Source: an uncultured Bacteroides sp.
GTDB lineage: Bacteria; Bacteroidota; Bacteroidia; Bacteroidales; Bacteroidaceae
Assembly: GCF_902491285.1 (NCBI RefSeq)
Contig: NZ_CABUHK010000019.1
Coordinates: 9,190-73,189, forward strand
Length of the DNA: 64,000 bases
Direction of reading: 5' to 3'
Part shown: positions 24,321 through 33,749 of the stretch, piece by piece
Layout of the letters: each line of letters opens with the position of its first letter
Position numbering within the stretch: position 1 is the first letter of the stretch
The notes under the pieces: model-generated
The model's database searches: none
What the model saw: only the letters and a program-made list of their open reading frames with translations
What the model was told of the DNA's origin: nothing
Translations under genes and position numbers: made by a program

Positions 24321-24406
24321 ATTGCCCTATATCTATATCAAAGTATCGTTTTTTAGACATTATAAACGGGTATCTTCAAAAGAAAAAATGTCAATTGTAG
24401 TTCTAA

Positions 24407-25138
24407 CTACATTCCCTCTTCTAATTTATATATCTCAAAGAAAGACTCCTTATCAATCCTTAGCCGAATTCTATCTTCCCGTTTCTGCCCTGCCAGATTC
24501 ACGAATAAGTTGAAATATAGCTGGCTGAAAGAAAGGTTGGAACGATCATATTCTATATCGAACGTCCAGATTCTGCGGAAAGAGTCGAAATAGGCAAAAG
24601 ATTGCTCCCCGCCTTTACACATGAAGACTTCCGGGAAAGATGTAGGTGGATACGGTTGGAATAAGCTCGCCAGTTGGGCATAAACAAAGTCGATCATCCA
24701 TTCATCCCCCAACAAGGCCAATTCGCCTTTCAAGCGAAGTTTGACCGCATAAGCCGTAGTCACATCCGGCGAGGTATAGATAGGAACCTGGCTTTCTTCC
24801 GGATAATTGCCATCCTTATAGCCGAGACTCATCGTCAATCCCGACTTACCGATTCCATTAAACCCGTCGGCTACCTGACCATCAGCCAACTGATTTTTCA
24901 GATTCACCATAAACGTCAGTTTGCCGAGGGTAGGATCCCCCGGATATTGCGCTACCGTATCCAGCACATAATCTTCAGTATTATAACTCCGGGCAACCAA
25001 TTCACCCTTTCCGTCTTCCATAGCCGGACCGCCATTCTCAACATCCACATTGCCTACCGGATAATATATAGCATCATTATCCCTCGTACAACCACAAAAA
25101 CACAGCAGTAACACTGCCAATCCTATAATCTTATTCAT
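24407..25138 (-). CDS. Lipoprotein of unknown function
   Basis: ATG at 25138 chosen (MNKIIGLAVLLLCFCGCTRD), 243 residues; the longer frame to 25234 would pass through the gene's own promoter. Lipobox LLCFCGC then Asp/Thr-rich start, so it is likely an outer-membrane or periplasmic lipoprotein. Mature part beta-rich, with YLYFNLFVNLAGQ-like strands near the end. It resembles the small lipoproteins of Bacteroidetes (DUF4843-like) but I am not sure of the family. Divergent from the Crp/Fnr-type gene. Confidence 0.7.
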   Translation of the reverse strand: MNKIIGLAVLLLCFCGCTRDNDAIYYPVGNVDVENGGPAMEDGKGELVARSYNTEDYVLDTVAQYPGDPTLGKLTFMVNLKNQLADGQVADGFNGIGKSGLTMSLGYKDGNYPEESQVPIYTSPDVTTAYAVKLRLKGELALLGDEWMIDFVYAQLASLFQPYPPTSFPEVFMCKGGEQSFAYFDSFRRIWTFDIEYDRSNLSFSQLYFNLFVNLAGQKREDRIRLRIDKESFFEIYKLEEGM

Positions 25139-25165
25139 TATCGTCTTACATCTTGATTTAGAGAA

Positions 25166-25224
25166 CAAATATACATCTTTTTTGCAGCACACTTGATTTA
25201 TGTCAACCGTTTTTAGTATTTTTG
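25166..25224. promoter_or_regulatory. Divergent promoters with a TTGA-N6-TCAA operator
   Basis: Leftward -7 box TATATTTG (complement of 25166-25173) serves the lipoprotein gene; rightward -7 box TATTTTTG (25217-25224) serves the regulator gene. Between them, TTGATTTATGTCAA at 25193-25206 is a perfect TTGA-N6-TCAA palindrome, the half-site of Fnr/Crp boxes. Confidence 0.65.
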
Positions 25225-25246
25225 CACACATCAAGACAGAAAAGAC

Positions 25247-25831
25247 ATGGATACACTATTAAGAGATACCGTAAATGCCGTTGTAAACTCCCGTTTTCCC
25301 GAGATGAGTATAGAAGGAAGGCGGCAGATAGAAAGTATACTGATTCGTGAAGAATTCCCTAAAGGCGCCATCGCGCTGAATGAAGGAGAAGTAGCTCATG
25401 AAATCGTATTTGTCGGCAAAGGAATGCTCAGACAATACTACTATAAAAATGGGAAAGACGTCACCGAACATTTCTCCTATGAAGGTTGCATCGTCATGTG
25501 CATCGAGAGCTTTCTGAAGCAAGTGCCTACACGACTGATAGTAGAAACTCTGGAACCCTCCATAATCTATCTGTTCCCCCGGGACATGATACAGAAACTG
25601 GCAAGAGAGAACTGGGAAATCAATATGTTCTATCAGAAAATATTGGAATACTCCCTCATCGTATCACAGGTAAAAGCAGACTCCTGGCGCTTCGAATCCG
25701 CCCGCGAACGCTACAACCTCTTGCTCGAGACACACCCTGAAATCATCAAACGGGCTCCTTTGGCATACATAGCCTCATACCTGCTGATGACACCCGAAAC
25801 ATTAAGTCGCGTACGCTCCGGCGTTTTATAA
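25247..25831 (+). CDS. Crp/Fnr-family transcription regulator
   Basis: 194 residues. An N-terminal cyclic-nucleotide-binding-like beta domain (KGAIALNEGEVAHEIVFVGK, GMLRQYYYKNGKDVTEHFSY) leads to a dimer helix, then a C-terminal HTH with YIASYLLMTPETLSRVRSG. No FeS Cys cluster in the Fnr spacing, so the ligand is unknown. It starts 23 bases after its own -7 box and probably autoregulates through the palindrome upstream. Confidence 0.85.
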   Translation: MDTLLRDTVNAVVNSRFPEMSIEGRRQIESILIREEFPKGAIALNEGEVAHEIVFVGKGMLRQYYYKNGKDVTEHFSYEGCIVMCIESFLKQVPTRLIVETLEPSIIYLFPRDMIQKLARENWEINMFYQKILEYSLIVSQVKADSWRFESARERYNLLLETHPEIIKRAPLAYIASYLLMTPETLSRVRSGVL

Positions 25832-25865
25832 AAACTGCCCTCAATAACGATAACAGAACTGCCCG

Positions 25866-26768
25866 TTATCGGCTTTTGCGGTATTCCTTGGGAGACATAC
25901 CTGTATAATGCTTGAAATACTTCCCGAAGAACGACTGGTTCGCAAAGTTCAACCGGTCCGCAATCTCCTGTATATTCATACTTGAAGAATTCAGCAACGC
26001 TTTCGCTTCCAGAACTACAAATTCGTCAATCCACTCTCCCACGGTTTTTCCACTGACCTCTTTCACCACACCCGACAGATGCTTCGGTGTCAGACAAAGC
26101 TGATCCGCATAAAACCTCACACTACGCTCAGACTGGTAAGACTCAACCAAAGACTCATAAAAACGTTCGAAGATATACTCCTTTCTGCTCTTAGTTTTCG
26201 ACGCAGCAGCCGCAGCAGGAGCGTGACTGTTAAAGATATTACAAAGTTCGAAGAAAAAGCCCTGCATCAATCCCATCACGGCTTCCTTGCGGTATGCACC
26301 CTCTTTGTCCCTCAGCCGTTTCCTCACAAATGCATGATACTCTTTCACCACTTCCTGCTCATGCGGAGTAAGACTAAAACACGGGTAATCCTTCAAATAA
26401 AAAAACAGCGAAAGCATATTCCCCGCTTTGGGCAATGTCTCCAATATATTCTTCGACACAGCAAAGAATATGCCCCTATAATTAGAGCTGAAGTATCGCC
26501 GTTCAATAATCTGATTCGGCAACGCCACCATCATCACCCCCGGAGACAGTTGATACTCGCGCAAACTGATATTTAAAGCCCCTTCTCCTTCCAGACAAAG
26601 CCCCACCGTCAACACTTCCATTTTACTGGGACCATCATATAAGGAAACAACGCTCTCCGTATCGAAGAGCGCTATATCATTATCAATAACATCAATGCAG
26701 TTTGAATCTAGATGCTTAGATTGAACCACCGAAGAAATACCAATCTTCGGAATACTTTGAATATCCAT
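25866..26768 (-). CDS. AraC-family transcription regulator
   Basis: 300 residues. N-terminal cupin-like ligand-sensing region (VLTVGLCLEGEGALNISLRE, LSPGVMMVALPN). The C-terminal AraC domain has two HTH motifs: VRFYADQLCLTPKHLSGVVK and MNIQEIADRLNFANQSFFGK with YFKHYTGMSPKEYR. The ligand is unknown. It has its own promoter, 90 bases after the nucleotidase gene stop. Confidence 0.9.
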   Translation of the reverse strand: MDIQSIPKIGISSVVQSKHLDSNCIDVIDNDIALFDTESVVSLYDGPSKMEVLTVGLCLEGEGALNISLREYQLSPGVMMVALPNQIIERRYFSSNYRGIFFAVSKNILETLPKAGNMLSLFFYLKDYPCFSLTPHEQEVVKEYHAFVRKRLRDKEGAYRKEAVMGLMQGFFFELCNIFNSHAPAAAAASKTKSRKEYIFERFYESLVESYQSERSVRFYADQLCLTPKHLSGVVKEVSGKTVGEWIDEFVVLEAKALLNSSSMNIQEIADRLNFANQSFFGKYFKHYTGMSPKEYRKSR

Positions 26769-26786
26769 ACTCTCTCTTTTTTACGA

Positions 26787-26794
26787 CAAATATA
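26787..26794 (-). promoter_or_regulatory. Promoter -7 box of the AraC gene
   Basis: TATATTTG on the minus strand, 18 bases before the ATG at 26768. Confidence 0.6.
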
Positions 26795-26857
26795 CCAGCA
26801 ATAAATCAGACATACAAGTCAAGATAGGATATTACAGGACAAAACGACCATTTTTGG

Positions 26858-28603
26858 CTACTTATTGACCACCCCGAATAAATACTCCGAATCACGTTTG
26901 GCAGCAGGCACCGTCCACTCTTCCGGAACAAATTTCCACTGATTCAACGCTTTCGGGTCCATCACTCCCTTTTTCTCGATGTAATTCATCAGATAGAAAC
27001 GAAGGTCCTTATCCGTAGAAAAAACGATGCGCTCCTTCAACTTCTCCTGAGGAATCCCCGACCCTTTCGTCAACAATTCTCCGCCGCCGTTGCCCCGGTA
27101 AGAGTTCAGCGCTACCCTGTAAATCTTATCCAAATGGAAAGGAGAACCATCCGCCATACTGACAATCGTCACCTTCTCCCCTTGCGGTTTCGTGACATCT
27201 ACCGTATAAATAATGCCCGAAGCCGAATCAAAGTTAAAGCTGAAATTCTGGAAAGAAGCCCTGTCCTCTGCACCCTCACGACGTTTCTCCTTGAACCAGA
27301 GCAGATGGTCGTCCGGCGATTTCATTTGGTTAGTCCACATATAATACGACATTTCCAGGAAGTCCTTAATTTCCTTTCCCGACAATGTCATCACATACAA
27401 CATATTCTCATACTTATATAAGTTGAACATATCGCTGACGTACACATCCCCCTTCTTTATCTCCGCGTCGAACGAAAGCGGAGCGGCAAAGGAAATCTCA
27501 GCCCCCGTGATGTCGAGCTGCAACGTATGTATCAAGTCGATAAAAGCAGAAGGACCGAAAAACGAAGGATGCGTAGAAATATCCTCGGTAAACGTGCCAA
27601 TCTTCTTGGAAACGAACTTCTGCACCGCCTCATACTGCGGAGCGAAACGCTTCATAAAGTCCTCGCTGACACCATAATCCTTCGTAGCCGTCAGTACTCC
27701 CTGAATATCCTTGCCCACTACCTTGCCGTCTTTCATCCTGACAGTTACGTCAATATTGGACAAAACAACCCCATTGCTTGCCGGGTCGATAACCAGCACC
27801 GAATCTCCGGCAACATTCACCACTTTCTTACATTCACGGGCATGGTCGTGTCCCATCAACACCATATCAAAACCCGGTACATTCTTCGCCACATTCAAAG
27901 ATGCATTCTCATTATATTTTCCCGACATCTTGAACGCTTCCTGTCCCGCATGGAACAGTCCGATTACCAAGTCCGGCTTTTCCGTTTCACGGATAATCTT
28001 CATCCACTTGCGTGCCGTCTCTTCCATATCGTCGAAACGCAACCCCTTCCACAGATTTTCAGAAAGCCATGCCGGGATAGCAGGCGTAATCATTCCAAGA
28101 ACAACAATCTTCACACCGTCACGTTCCAGCACCTTATAAGGCGGAAGATGCGTCTTTCCCGTAGAAGTATCCATGATATTGGCACCCAATACAGGAAAGT
28201 CACAAGTACCAATCCAACGGTCGAATACCGCGCGTCCCGTTTCCACATCATGGTTACCCATGTTGCCGGCATCATACTTCATATAATTCATCATTTCCGC
28301 GCAAAGATGCGGAGACACGGTATCAATGTAATTATAATAATAAGCGGTAGGCTGCCCTTGCAGAATATCCCCGTTATCCAACAATATCAAGTTGCCCTTA
28401 TACTGCTGCCGCTCTTTCTGCACAAACGAGTAGATGCGCGCCAGACTGCCTTTCCACTCCTGGCGGGTGATAAAATTGTAAGGATAATAATTGCCGTGCA
28501 CGTCGCTTGTTTCTACAATCTTCAGCTTCACTACTTTTTCCTGCGCTGCCACCGACAGCACCAGGCATAGAAGCCAGAAATAAATCAATGTAATCCGTTT
28601 CAT
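26858..28603 (-). CDS. 5'-nucleotidase / 2',3'-cyclic phosphodiesterase (UshA-type)
   Basis: 581 residues with a signal peptide (ITLIYFWLLCLVLSVAAQEK). Metallophosphatase motifs: VETSDVHGNYYPYN, LLDNGDILQGQP, MGNHDVE and VLMGHDHARECK; the C-terminal 5'-nucleotidase domain has FEMSYYMWTNQ-like and YRVALNSYRGNGGGELL. It hydrolyses extracellular nucleotides in the periplasm for phosphate/nucleoside uptake. It overlaps the sensor kinase gene upstream by 4 bases, so the two are made together. Confidence 0.9.
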   Translation of the reverse strand: MKRITLIYFWLLCLVLSVAAQEKVVKLKIVETSDVHGNYYPYNFITRQEWKGSLARIYSFVQKERQQYKGNLILLDNGDILQGQPTAYYYNYIDTVSPHLCAEMMNYMKYDAGNMGNHDVETGRAVFDRWIGTCDFPVLGANIMDTSTGKTHLPPYKVLERDGVKIVVLGMITPAIPAWLSENLWKGLRFDDMEETARKWMKIIRETEKPDLVIGLFHAGQEAFKMSGKYNENASLNVAKNVPGFDMVLMGHDHARECKKVVNVAGDSVLVIDPASNGVVLSNIDVTVRMKDGKVVGKDIQGVLTATKDYGVSEDFMKRFAPQYEAVQKFVSKKIGTFTEDISTHPSFFGPSAFIDLIHTLQLDITGAEISFAAPLSFDAEIKKGDVYVSDMFNLYKYENMLYVMTLSGKEIKDFLEMSYYMWTNQMKSPDDHLLWFKEKRREGAEDRASFQNFSFNFDSASGIIYTVDVTKPQGEKVTIVSMADGSPFHLDKIYRVALNSYRGNGGGELLTKGSGIPQEKLKERIVFSTDKDLRFYLMNYIEKKGVMDPKALNQWKFVPEEWTVPAAKRDSEYLFGVVNK

Positions 28604-30528
28604 TCTTTTTCTATTTTTAGCGGATGCGAGAATACGAAGCGAGCCCCACCGGTATAGTCGGAATCAATCCATATAGCACCCTTCCATTTATAAACAATCA
28701 ATTTGCAGATAGACAACCCCAGACCTGTTCCCTGAGCATATTCGTTCAGCTTCTCAAAACGTTCGAACACAAGTCCCTGCTTCTCTTTCGGGATGCCGCA
28801 TCCCGTGTCCGTCACTGAGAAAACAGCCATTTGCTTCTCCTCATCTATCGAAAAGTCCAACGTAATCTTTCCTTTTTTCGTGAACTTATCAGCATTGGAC
28901 ATCAGGTTGATTATCACCTGCTGCATACGCTGCACGTCCGTCACCATTCGGTAAGTCTCAACCTCCGAAGTAAACAGGAACCGGTTGTCCGACGACTGCC
29001 GCGAGAAACTGACCGAAGCGACAACCTGCCTGCACAACTGCACCACGTCGCACTCTTCCCAAGTCAAAGTCACCCGGTTGGCTTCCAAGCGTGAAAGGTC
29101 GAGAATATCATTAATCAGACGAAGCAGCAAGTCCGAGTTCGTTTTGATAATCTGATAATAAGACTGCTGCTCCTCTTCCGTACAGTCGCCTACGGCAAGC
29201 ACATCCGAGAATCCGACAATCGAATTCAACGGTGTCCGTATCTCATGGCTCATATTAGCCAGAAAAGCACTCTTCAGGCGATTGGACTCTTCCGCCCTGT
29301 CCTTCGCTGTGCGCAAATCCTTTTCCGACTTCAACAGTTCATCTTTCAGACGCTTGGTGCGGAAATAAAAGAAAAGAGAAATAAACAGCCCCAACGTCAC
29401 TATCACAAACAAAGCACACGCCGACCATATCTGATACATATATTGCTGATAAAACGAAACCGGCTGATTGACAAGCTGCACATCGAAAGGCAACCCGTTC
29501 GGATTCACTCCCCACTCTTTGACCTTCCGGCTGTCCAGCACCGCCTTACTACCGATAATCTCCAGATGTTTCTCCACATCGCCCGCCTGATTATCCAGCC
29601 GGACGGATTCCATCGCCATTTCTCTTCCCACCTTCCGATAATCCGGCAACACGCCGCCGATAGCCCAATACCCCAGACTCACCGATGAAGGCGTAAACGC
29701 CGGAATAGTGGGAGTCGCTTCCATCATCGCATACGTGGCGTTCCGCATGAAATATCCCTCGTTCATATCCACCCGCCAAGTTCCCACCATAATCACCGTA
29801 TTTTCCGGCAGATGCCTCAGTTCCTCGACAATAGTATAAATCGTATGTTTCCGCCCGTCCATCAGAATCAAGTCCAGATCGGGGAATTTCTTCATCTCCC
29901 TTCGCACCAATGCCTGCATGGTCACTCCGCCATAGGTATTGTCCGAGATAAAAGCGATATGCTTCGTCTTCGGATAAAACGCCTGAATCATGCGGATATT
30001 ATCCTCTATATTATAATGGTTGATAAAGCCCGATTTCAGTTCGGGGATATTCAGATGGTCGTCAAAGATATCGACCGATTCGGGCATCCAGCTATCGAGG
30101 TCCGCCATCGCATCCTTCGGCAATATCACCACATTGCTGCTGACCAGGCTACACATCACAGGCACTTTCACCTGCATCGAATCCCTCTGCGACAAATAAG
30201 CCGCCCATGCTTCCTGTCCCAACAAAATAATCTGAGCCGGACGGCTCTCCCCCTTATATTTAGAAAGAATCTGCGTCATCATATCGCTCCACAAAGGAGA
30301 CTCGGAGAAACTTTTGCAGTTCATGTTCTCGATGATAATATCCCGCTTTCCATCCAACTTCTTATACTCTTCCATATAATCTGAAATCGTCACCGAAGTC
30401 TGGTGCGCAGCCGGATTATAAGAACAGATAATCAGAATCGGATTCTTATCTTTAGAGACAGCAAAAACTTCCATTGACTGTAGAAGCCAAATGAAAAAGA
30501 TAAAAAGATGCCCGGAATATCTTAGCAT
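28600..30528 (-). CDS. Hybrid-less sensor histidine kinase with ABC substrate-binding-like sensor
   Basis: Start at 30528 (MLRYSGHLFIFFIWLLQSME) is preferred over the ATG at 30552 because it begins the signal peptide. Residues 36-370 look like an ABC-type substrate-binding domain (ILIICSYNPAAHQTSV, IMVGTWRVDMNEGYF). One transmembrane helix at about 376-397 follows. HisKA has FLANMSHEIRTPLN with His436 (numbered from 30552), and HATPase has N, G1 (DTGCGIP), G2 (GTGLGLSI) boxes. No receiver domain. Cytoplasmic kinase with periplasmic sensing, coupled to the nucleotidase gene. Confidence 0.88.
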   Translation of the reverse strand: MLRYSGHLFIFFIWLLQSMEVFAVSKDKNPILIICSYNPAAHQTSVTISDYMEEYKKLDGKRDIIIENMNCKSFSESPLWSDMMTQILSKYKGESRPAQIILLGQEAWAAYLSQRDSMQVKVPVMCSLVSSNVVILPKDAMADLDSWMPESVDIFDDHLNIPELKSGFINHYNIEDNIRMIQAFYPKTKHIAFISDNTYGGVTMQALVRREMKKFPDLDLILMDGRKHTIYTIVEELRHLPENTVIMVGTWRVDMNEGYFMRNATYAMMEATPTIPAFTPSSVSLGYWAIGGVLPDYRKVGREMAMESVRLDNQAGDVEKHLEIIGSKAVLDSRKVKEWGVNPNGLPFDVQLVNQPVSFYQQYMYQIWSACALFVIVTLGLFISLFFYFRTKRLKDELLKSEKDLRTAKDRAEESNRLKSAFLANMSHEIRTPLNSIVGFSDVLAVGDCTEEEQQSYYQIIKTNSDLLLRLINDILDLSRLEANRVTLTWEECDVVQLCRQVVASVSFSRQSSDNRFLFTSEVETYRMVTDVQRMQQVIINLMSNADKFTKKGKITLDFSIDEEKQMAVFSVTDTGCGIPKEKQGLVFERFEKLNEYAQGTGLGLSICKLIVYKWKGAIWIDSDYTGGARFVFSHPLKIEKE

Positions 30529-30569
30529 AATAATGCAGTTTTGATGTGTCAATTCATTTATTTAAACCG

Positions 30570-30617
30570 CAAATATAATAAAACTTGTCGGGTTTATGAG
30601 ATTTATATGTATTTTTG
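30570..30617. promoter_or_regulatory. Divergent promoters of kinase and Tex genes
   Basis: Leftward -7 TATATTTG (complement of 30570-30577) for the kinase, rightward -7 TATTTTTG (30610-30617) for the Tex gene. Confidence 0.6.
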
Positions 30618-30645
30618 TCGCTCATTCATTTTCAAAAAATTGTTT

Positions 30646-32778
30646 ATGGAATTATTTCACAAAATGATTTCCGGACTACTGGGAATACCGGAAAAACAAA
30701 TAAGCAGCACACTCCGCCTTTTGGGTGAAGGTGCTACGATTCCTTTTATCAGCCGCTACCGTAAAGAAGTTACGGGCGGGCTGGATGAAGTCCAGATAGA
30801 GCAAATCAAGGAACAACACGATAAGTTGTGCGACATAGCCAAACGGAAAGAGACGATTCTCAGCACCATCACCGAACAGGGAAAGCTGACCGCCGAACTG
30901 GAAAAACGTATCAACGACACCTGGAATCCGACGGAACTGGAAGACATCTATCTCCCCTACAAGCCCAAACGGAAGACACGTGCCGAAGCAGCCCGCCAGA
31001 AAGGACTGGAACCGCTTGCCACTATCCTGATGTTACAAAGAGAAAACAACCTCGACGCCCGTGCCGCATCTTTCGTGAAAGGTGAAGTGAAAGACGTGGA
31101 AGACGCTCTGAAAGGAGCCCGTGACATCATCGCCGAACAAGTAAACGAAGACGAACGTGCCCGTAATGCCGTACGTAACCAATTCGCCCGACAGGCCGAA
31201 ATCAGCGCCAAAGTACTGAAAGGCAAAGAGGAAGAAGCCGCCAAGTACCGTGATTACTTCGACTTCTCCGAACCGCTGAAACGCTGCACTTCGCACCGCC
31301 TGCTGGCCATCCGCCGGGCAGAATCGGAAGGACTGCTGAAAGTCTCCATCACCCCGGACGACGAAGCGTGCATCGAACGCCTGGAACGCCAGTTCGTACG
31401 CGGCAACAACGAATGCAGCCGGCAAGTGAACGAAGCCACCATTGATGCTTACAAACGCCTGCTCAAACCTTCCATCGAAACAGAATTTGCCGCCCAATCG
31501 AAAGAGAAGGCGGACGATGAAGCCATCCGCGTATTCACCGAAAACCTTCGCCAACTACTTCTCGCAGCTCCCTTGGGACAAAAACGGGTGCTCGCCATCG
31601 ACCCCGGATTCCGTACCGGATGCAAGGTCGTCTGTCTCGACGCACAAGGAAACCTGCTGCATAACGAAAATATCTACCCGCATCCGCCGGTCAACAAAAC
31701 CAGTGAGGCGGCAGCAAAACTCCGCAAGATGGTCGAAGCCTATCAGATAGAAGCCATCTCTATCGGCAACGGAACGGCAAGCCGCGAAACGGAAGACTTC
31801 ATCAGCCGCCAAAGTTTCGACCGCCAGATTCCCGTATTTGTAGTCAGCGAGCAGGGAGCTTCCATCTATTCGGCTTCCAAAATCGCCCGCGACGAATTTC
31901 CCGAATATGACGTGACGGTCAGAGGAGCTGTTTCCATCGGACGCCGACTGATGGACCCGTTGGCGGAATTAGTGAAAATAGACCCAAAATCCATCGGAGT
32001 CGGTCAGTACCAGCACGATGTAGACCAGGCGAAACTGAAGAAAGCGCTCGACCAGACCGTAGAGAACTGCGTGAACCTCGTCGGAGTCAACCTGAACACG
32101 GCAAGCAGCCATCTGCTGACCTATATTTCCGGTTTAGGCCCGCAACTGGCGCAAAATATCGTCAACTACCGGGCAGAAAACGGCGCCTTCGGCTCACGTA
32201 AGGAATTGATGAAAGTCCCGCGCATGGGCGCAAAAGCCTTCGAGCAGTGTGCAGGATTCTTACGTATCCCCGGAGCAAAGAACCCGCTGGACAACACAGC
32301 CGTGCATCCCGAAAGCTACCACATCGTAGAGCAGATGGCAAAAGACCTGAAATGTACCGTCGACGAACTAATAGCCGACAAGGAACTTCGCCAGAAGATT
32401 AACATCTCCGACTATATCACTCCCACCGTCGGTCTGCCTACCTTACAGGATATCCTGCAAGAGCTTGACAAACCGGGACGTGACCCGCGTAAAGCTATCA
32501 AGGTATTCGAATTTGACAAGAACGTGCGCACCATAGCCGATTTGCGCGAAGGCATGATTCTTCCGGGCATTGTCGGCAATATCACCAATTTCGGCGCTTT
32601 CGTCGATATAGGAATCAAGGAGAACGGACTCGTGCATCTCTCCCAGCTAGCCGAACGGTTCATCTCCGACCCGACGGACGTTGTATCCATCCATCAGCAA
32701 GTCATGGTGAGAGTGATGAACGTAGATACCGACCGGAAACGGATTCAACTCAGCATGATCGGGGTACCGCAAGACTGA
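30646..32778 (+). CDS. tex: Tex-family RNA-binding/transcription accessory protein
   Basis: ATG at 30646 (MELFHKMISGLLGIPEKQIS) chosen, 710 residues; the longer frame from 30541 would precede the promoter. Domains: N-terminal helical Tex region, a YqgF/RuvC-like RNase H fold (LAIDPGFRTGCKVVCLDAQG), HhH repeats (GLGPQLAQNIVNYRAENG, VPRMGAKAFEQCAGFLRI), and a C-terminal S1 domain (GMILPGIVGNITNFGAFVDI). It binds nucleic acid and affects transcription. It overlaps the convergent CPBP gene by 29 bases. Confidence 0.93.
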   Translation: MELFHKMISGLLGIPEKQISSTLRLLGEGATIPFISRYRKEVTGGLDEVQIEQIKEQHDKLCDIAKRKETILSTITEQGKLTAELEKRINDTWNPTELEDIYLPYKPKRKTRAEAARQKGLEPLATILMLQRENNLDARAASFVKGEVKDVEDALKGARDIIAEQVNEDERARNAVRNQFARQAEISAKVLKGKEEEAAKYRDYFDFSEPLKRCTSHRLLAIRRAESEGLLKVSITPDDEACIERLERQFVRGNNECSRQVNEATIDAYKRLLKPSIETEFAAQSKEKADDEAIRVFTENLRQLLLAAPLGQKRVLAIDPGFRTGCKVVCLDAQGNLLHNENIYPHPPVNKTSEAAAKLRKMVEAYQIEAISIGNGTASRETEDFISRQSFDRQIPVFVVSEQGASIYSASKIARDEFPEYDVTVRGAVSIGRRLMDPLAELVKIDPKSIGVGQYQHDVDQAKLKKALDQTVENCVNLVGVNLNTASSHLLTYISGLGPQLAQNIVNYRAENGAFGSRKELMKVPRMGAKAFEQCAGFLRIPGAKNPLDNTAVHPESYHIVEQMAKDLKCTVDELIADKELRQKINISDYITPTVGLPTLQDILQELDKPGRDPRKAIKVFEFDKNVRTIADLREGMILPGIVGNITNFGAFVDIGIKENGLVHLSQLAERFISDPTDVVSIHQQVMVRVMNVDTDRKRIQLSMIGVPQD

Positions 32779-33646
32779 TTGCCTCTCTCTTCTCTCCCCA
32801 CCAGACTATCAGAATCGTTAATACAATCATAAGTACTGTGCAAATGAGCGAGCCTTCAAACCCGAAGGCTCCGCCATTCAGCACATTTTCTTCGGGCATA
32901 TGCAATTTCAGCATCGTAGACATGAAATCGTTTCCGCTCACCTGGTAGCCCAAAATCGGGCCTTGTATCCAGTTCCAGAAAAGATGCAGTGAAATGGGGA
33001 AACAAAGATTCCGGGTATATAAATAGGATGCCCCCAACAACATACCTGCCAACACAAGATTTATCATCGGCAGGAAGTCTATCTCCGGATTAAAGATATG
33101 CAGGAATGCGAACAACGCCGCCGAAATGAACTGCGACAGAAATTTATTTAAACGAGTATGCAGCAGATGCCCCAGAATATACCCGCGCATCAGAATCTCT
33201 TCAAACAGCGCGACTAACAGAAAAAACAGCAACGCCCCCAGTAAATCCAACGGTTTGAACTGAAACCCGGTCACTTCCACTTCTCCCATGACCAGAGACA
33301 ACCCGAAACCTACCAGATACAGCAAAGCAGCTATCAGAAATCCATACCACAACCCTTTGGCGTGCCCCTTGACGGACAATCCCAAATCGGAGAACGGACG
33401 CCGCTCCAACCGGAGCATAATGACAGCAGCAGTAAGAACAGCCAGCAGCATACTGCCTTCCAGCAGAATATATCCCACCATCCCCGGATGACGTGCTTCC
33501 ACACCAAGCACCAACGACAAGAACCCTTGAGCCAATATACCATACAATCCCATAAATACCAAAAACACCACAATAAACAGTGGGATGCATACCCATACAG
33601 GGAGTCTCTTAGGCTCTTTCTTCTCTACGATGTTGTCTGCCGTCAT
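32750..33646 (-). CDS. CPBP-family intramembrane metalloprotease
   Basis: 298 residues with about eight transmembrane helices. CPBP/CAAX-protease motifs: EEILMR (Glu149-Glu150 and Arg154), FAFLHIFNPE with His183, and the SLHLFWNW segment with a second candidate zinc His. Members are membrane proteases or bacteriocin-immunity-like proteins; the substrate here is unknown. Its own leftward promoter lies at 33671-33678. Confidence 0.88.
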   Translation of the reverse strand: MTADNIVEKKEPKRLPVWVCIPLFIVVFLVFMGLYGILAQGFLSLVLGVEARHPGMVGYILLEGSMLLAVLTAAVIMLRLERRPFSDLGLSVKGHAKGLWYGFLIAALLYLVGFGLSLVMGEVEVTGFQFKPLDLLGALLFFLLVALFEEILMRGYILGHLLHTRLNKFLSQFISAALFAFLHIFNPEIDFLPMINLVLAGMLLGASYLYTRNLCFPISLHLFWNWIQGPILGYQVSGNDFMSTMLKLHMPEENVLNGGAFGFEGSLICTVLMIVLTILIVWWGEKREAISLAVPRSC

Positions 33647-33670
33647 TTTTACAATTTGTTAATCCGGCTA

Positions 33671-33728
33671 CAAAATTAGATATAAAACATAAAAAAACAT
33701 CATGTAATCTCTATTTTTCCTATATTTG
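33671..33728. promoter_or_regulatory. Divergent promoters of CPBP and LRR genes
   Basis: Leftward TAATTTTG (complement of 33671-33678) and rightward TATATTTG (33721-33728), 22 bases before the ATG at 33750. Confidence 0.6.
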
Positions 33729-33749
33729 TCAGAACAAATCCGCAAAATT

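Noticed and set aside
24407..25234. 275-residue start for the lipoprotein gene
   Set aside because: The extra 32 residues pass through the promoter with -7 box at 25166-25173, and the MNKIIGL start has a clean signal peptide.
30541..30646. 745-residue start for Tex
   Set aside because: The upstream 35 residues precede and include the -7 box at 30610-30617; the ATG at 30646 begins the conserved part of the family.
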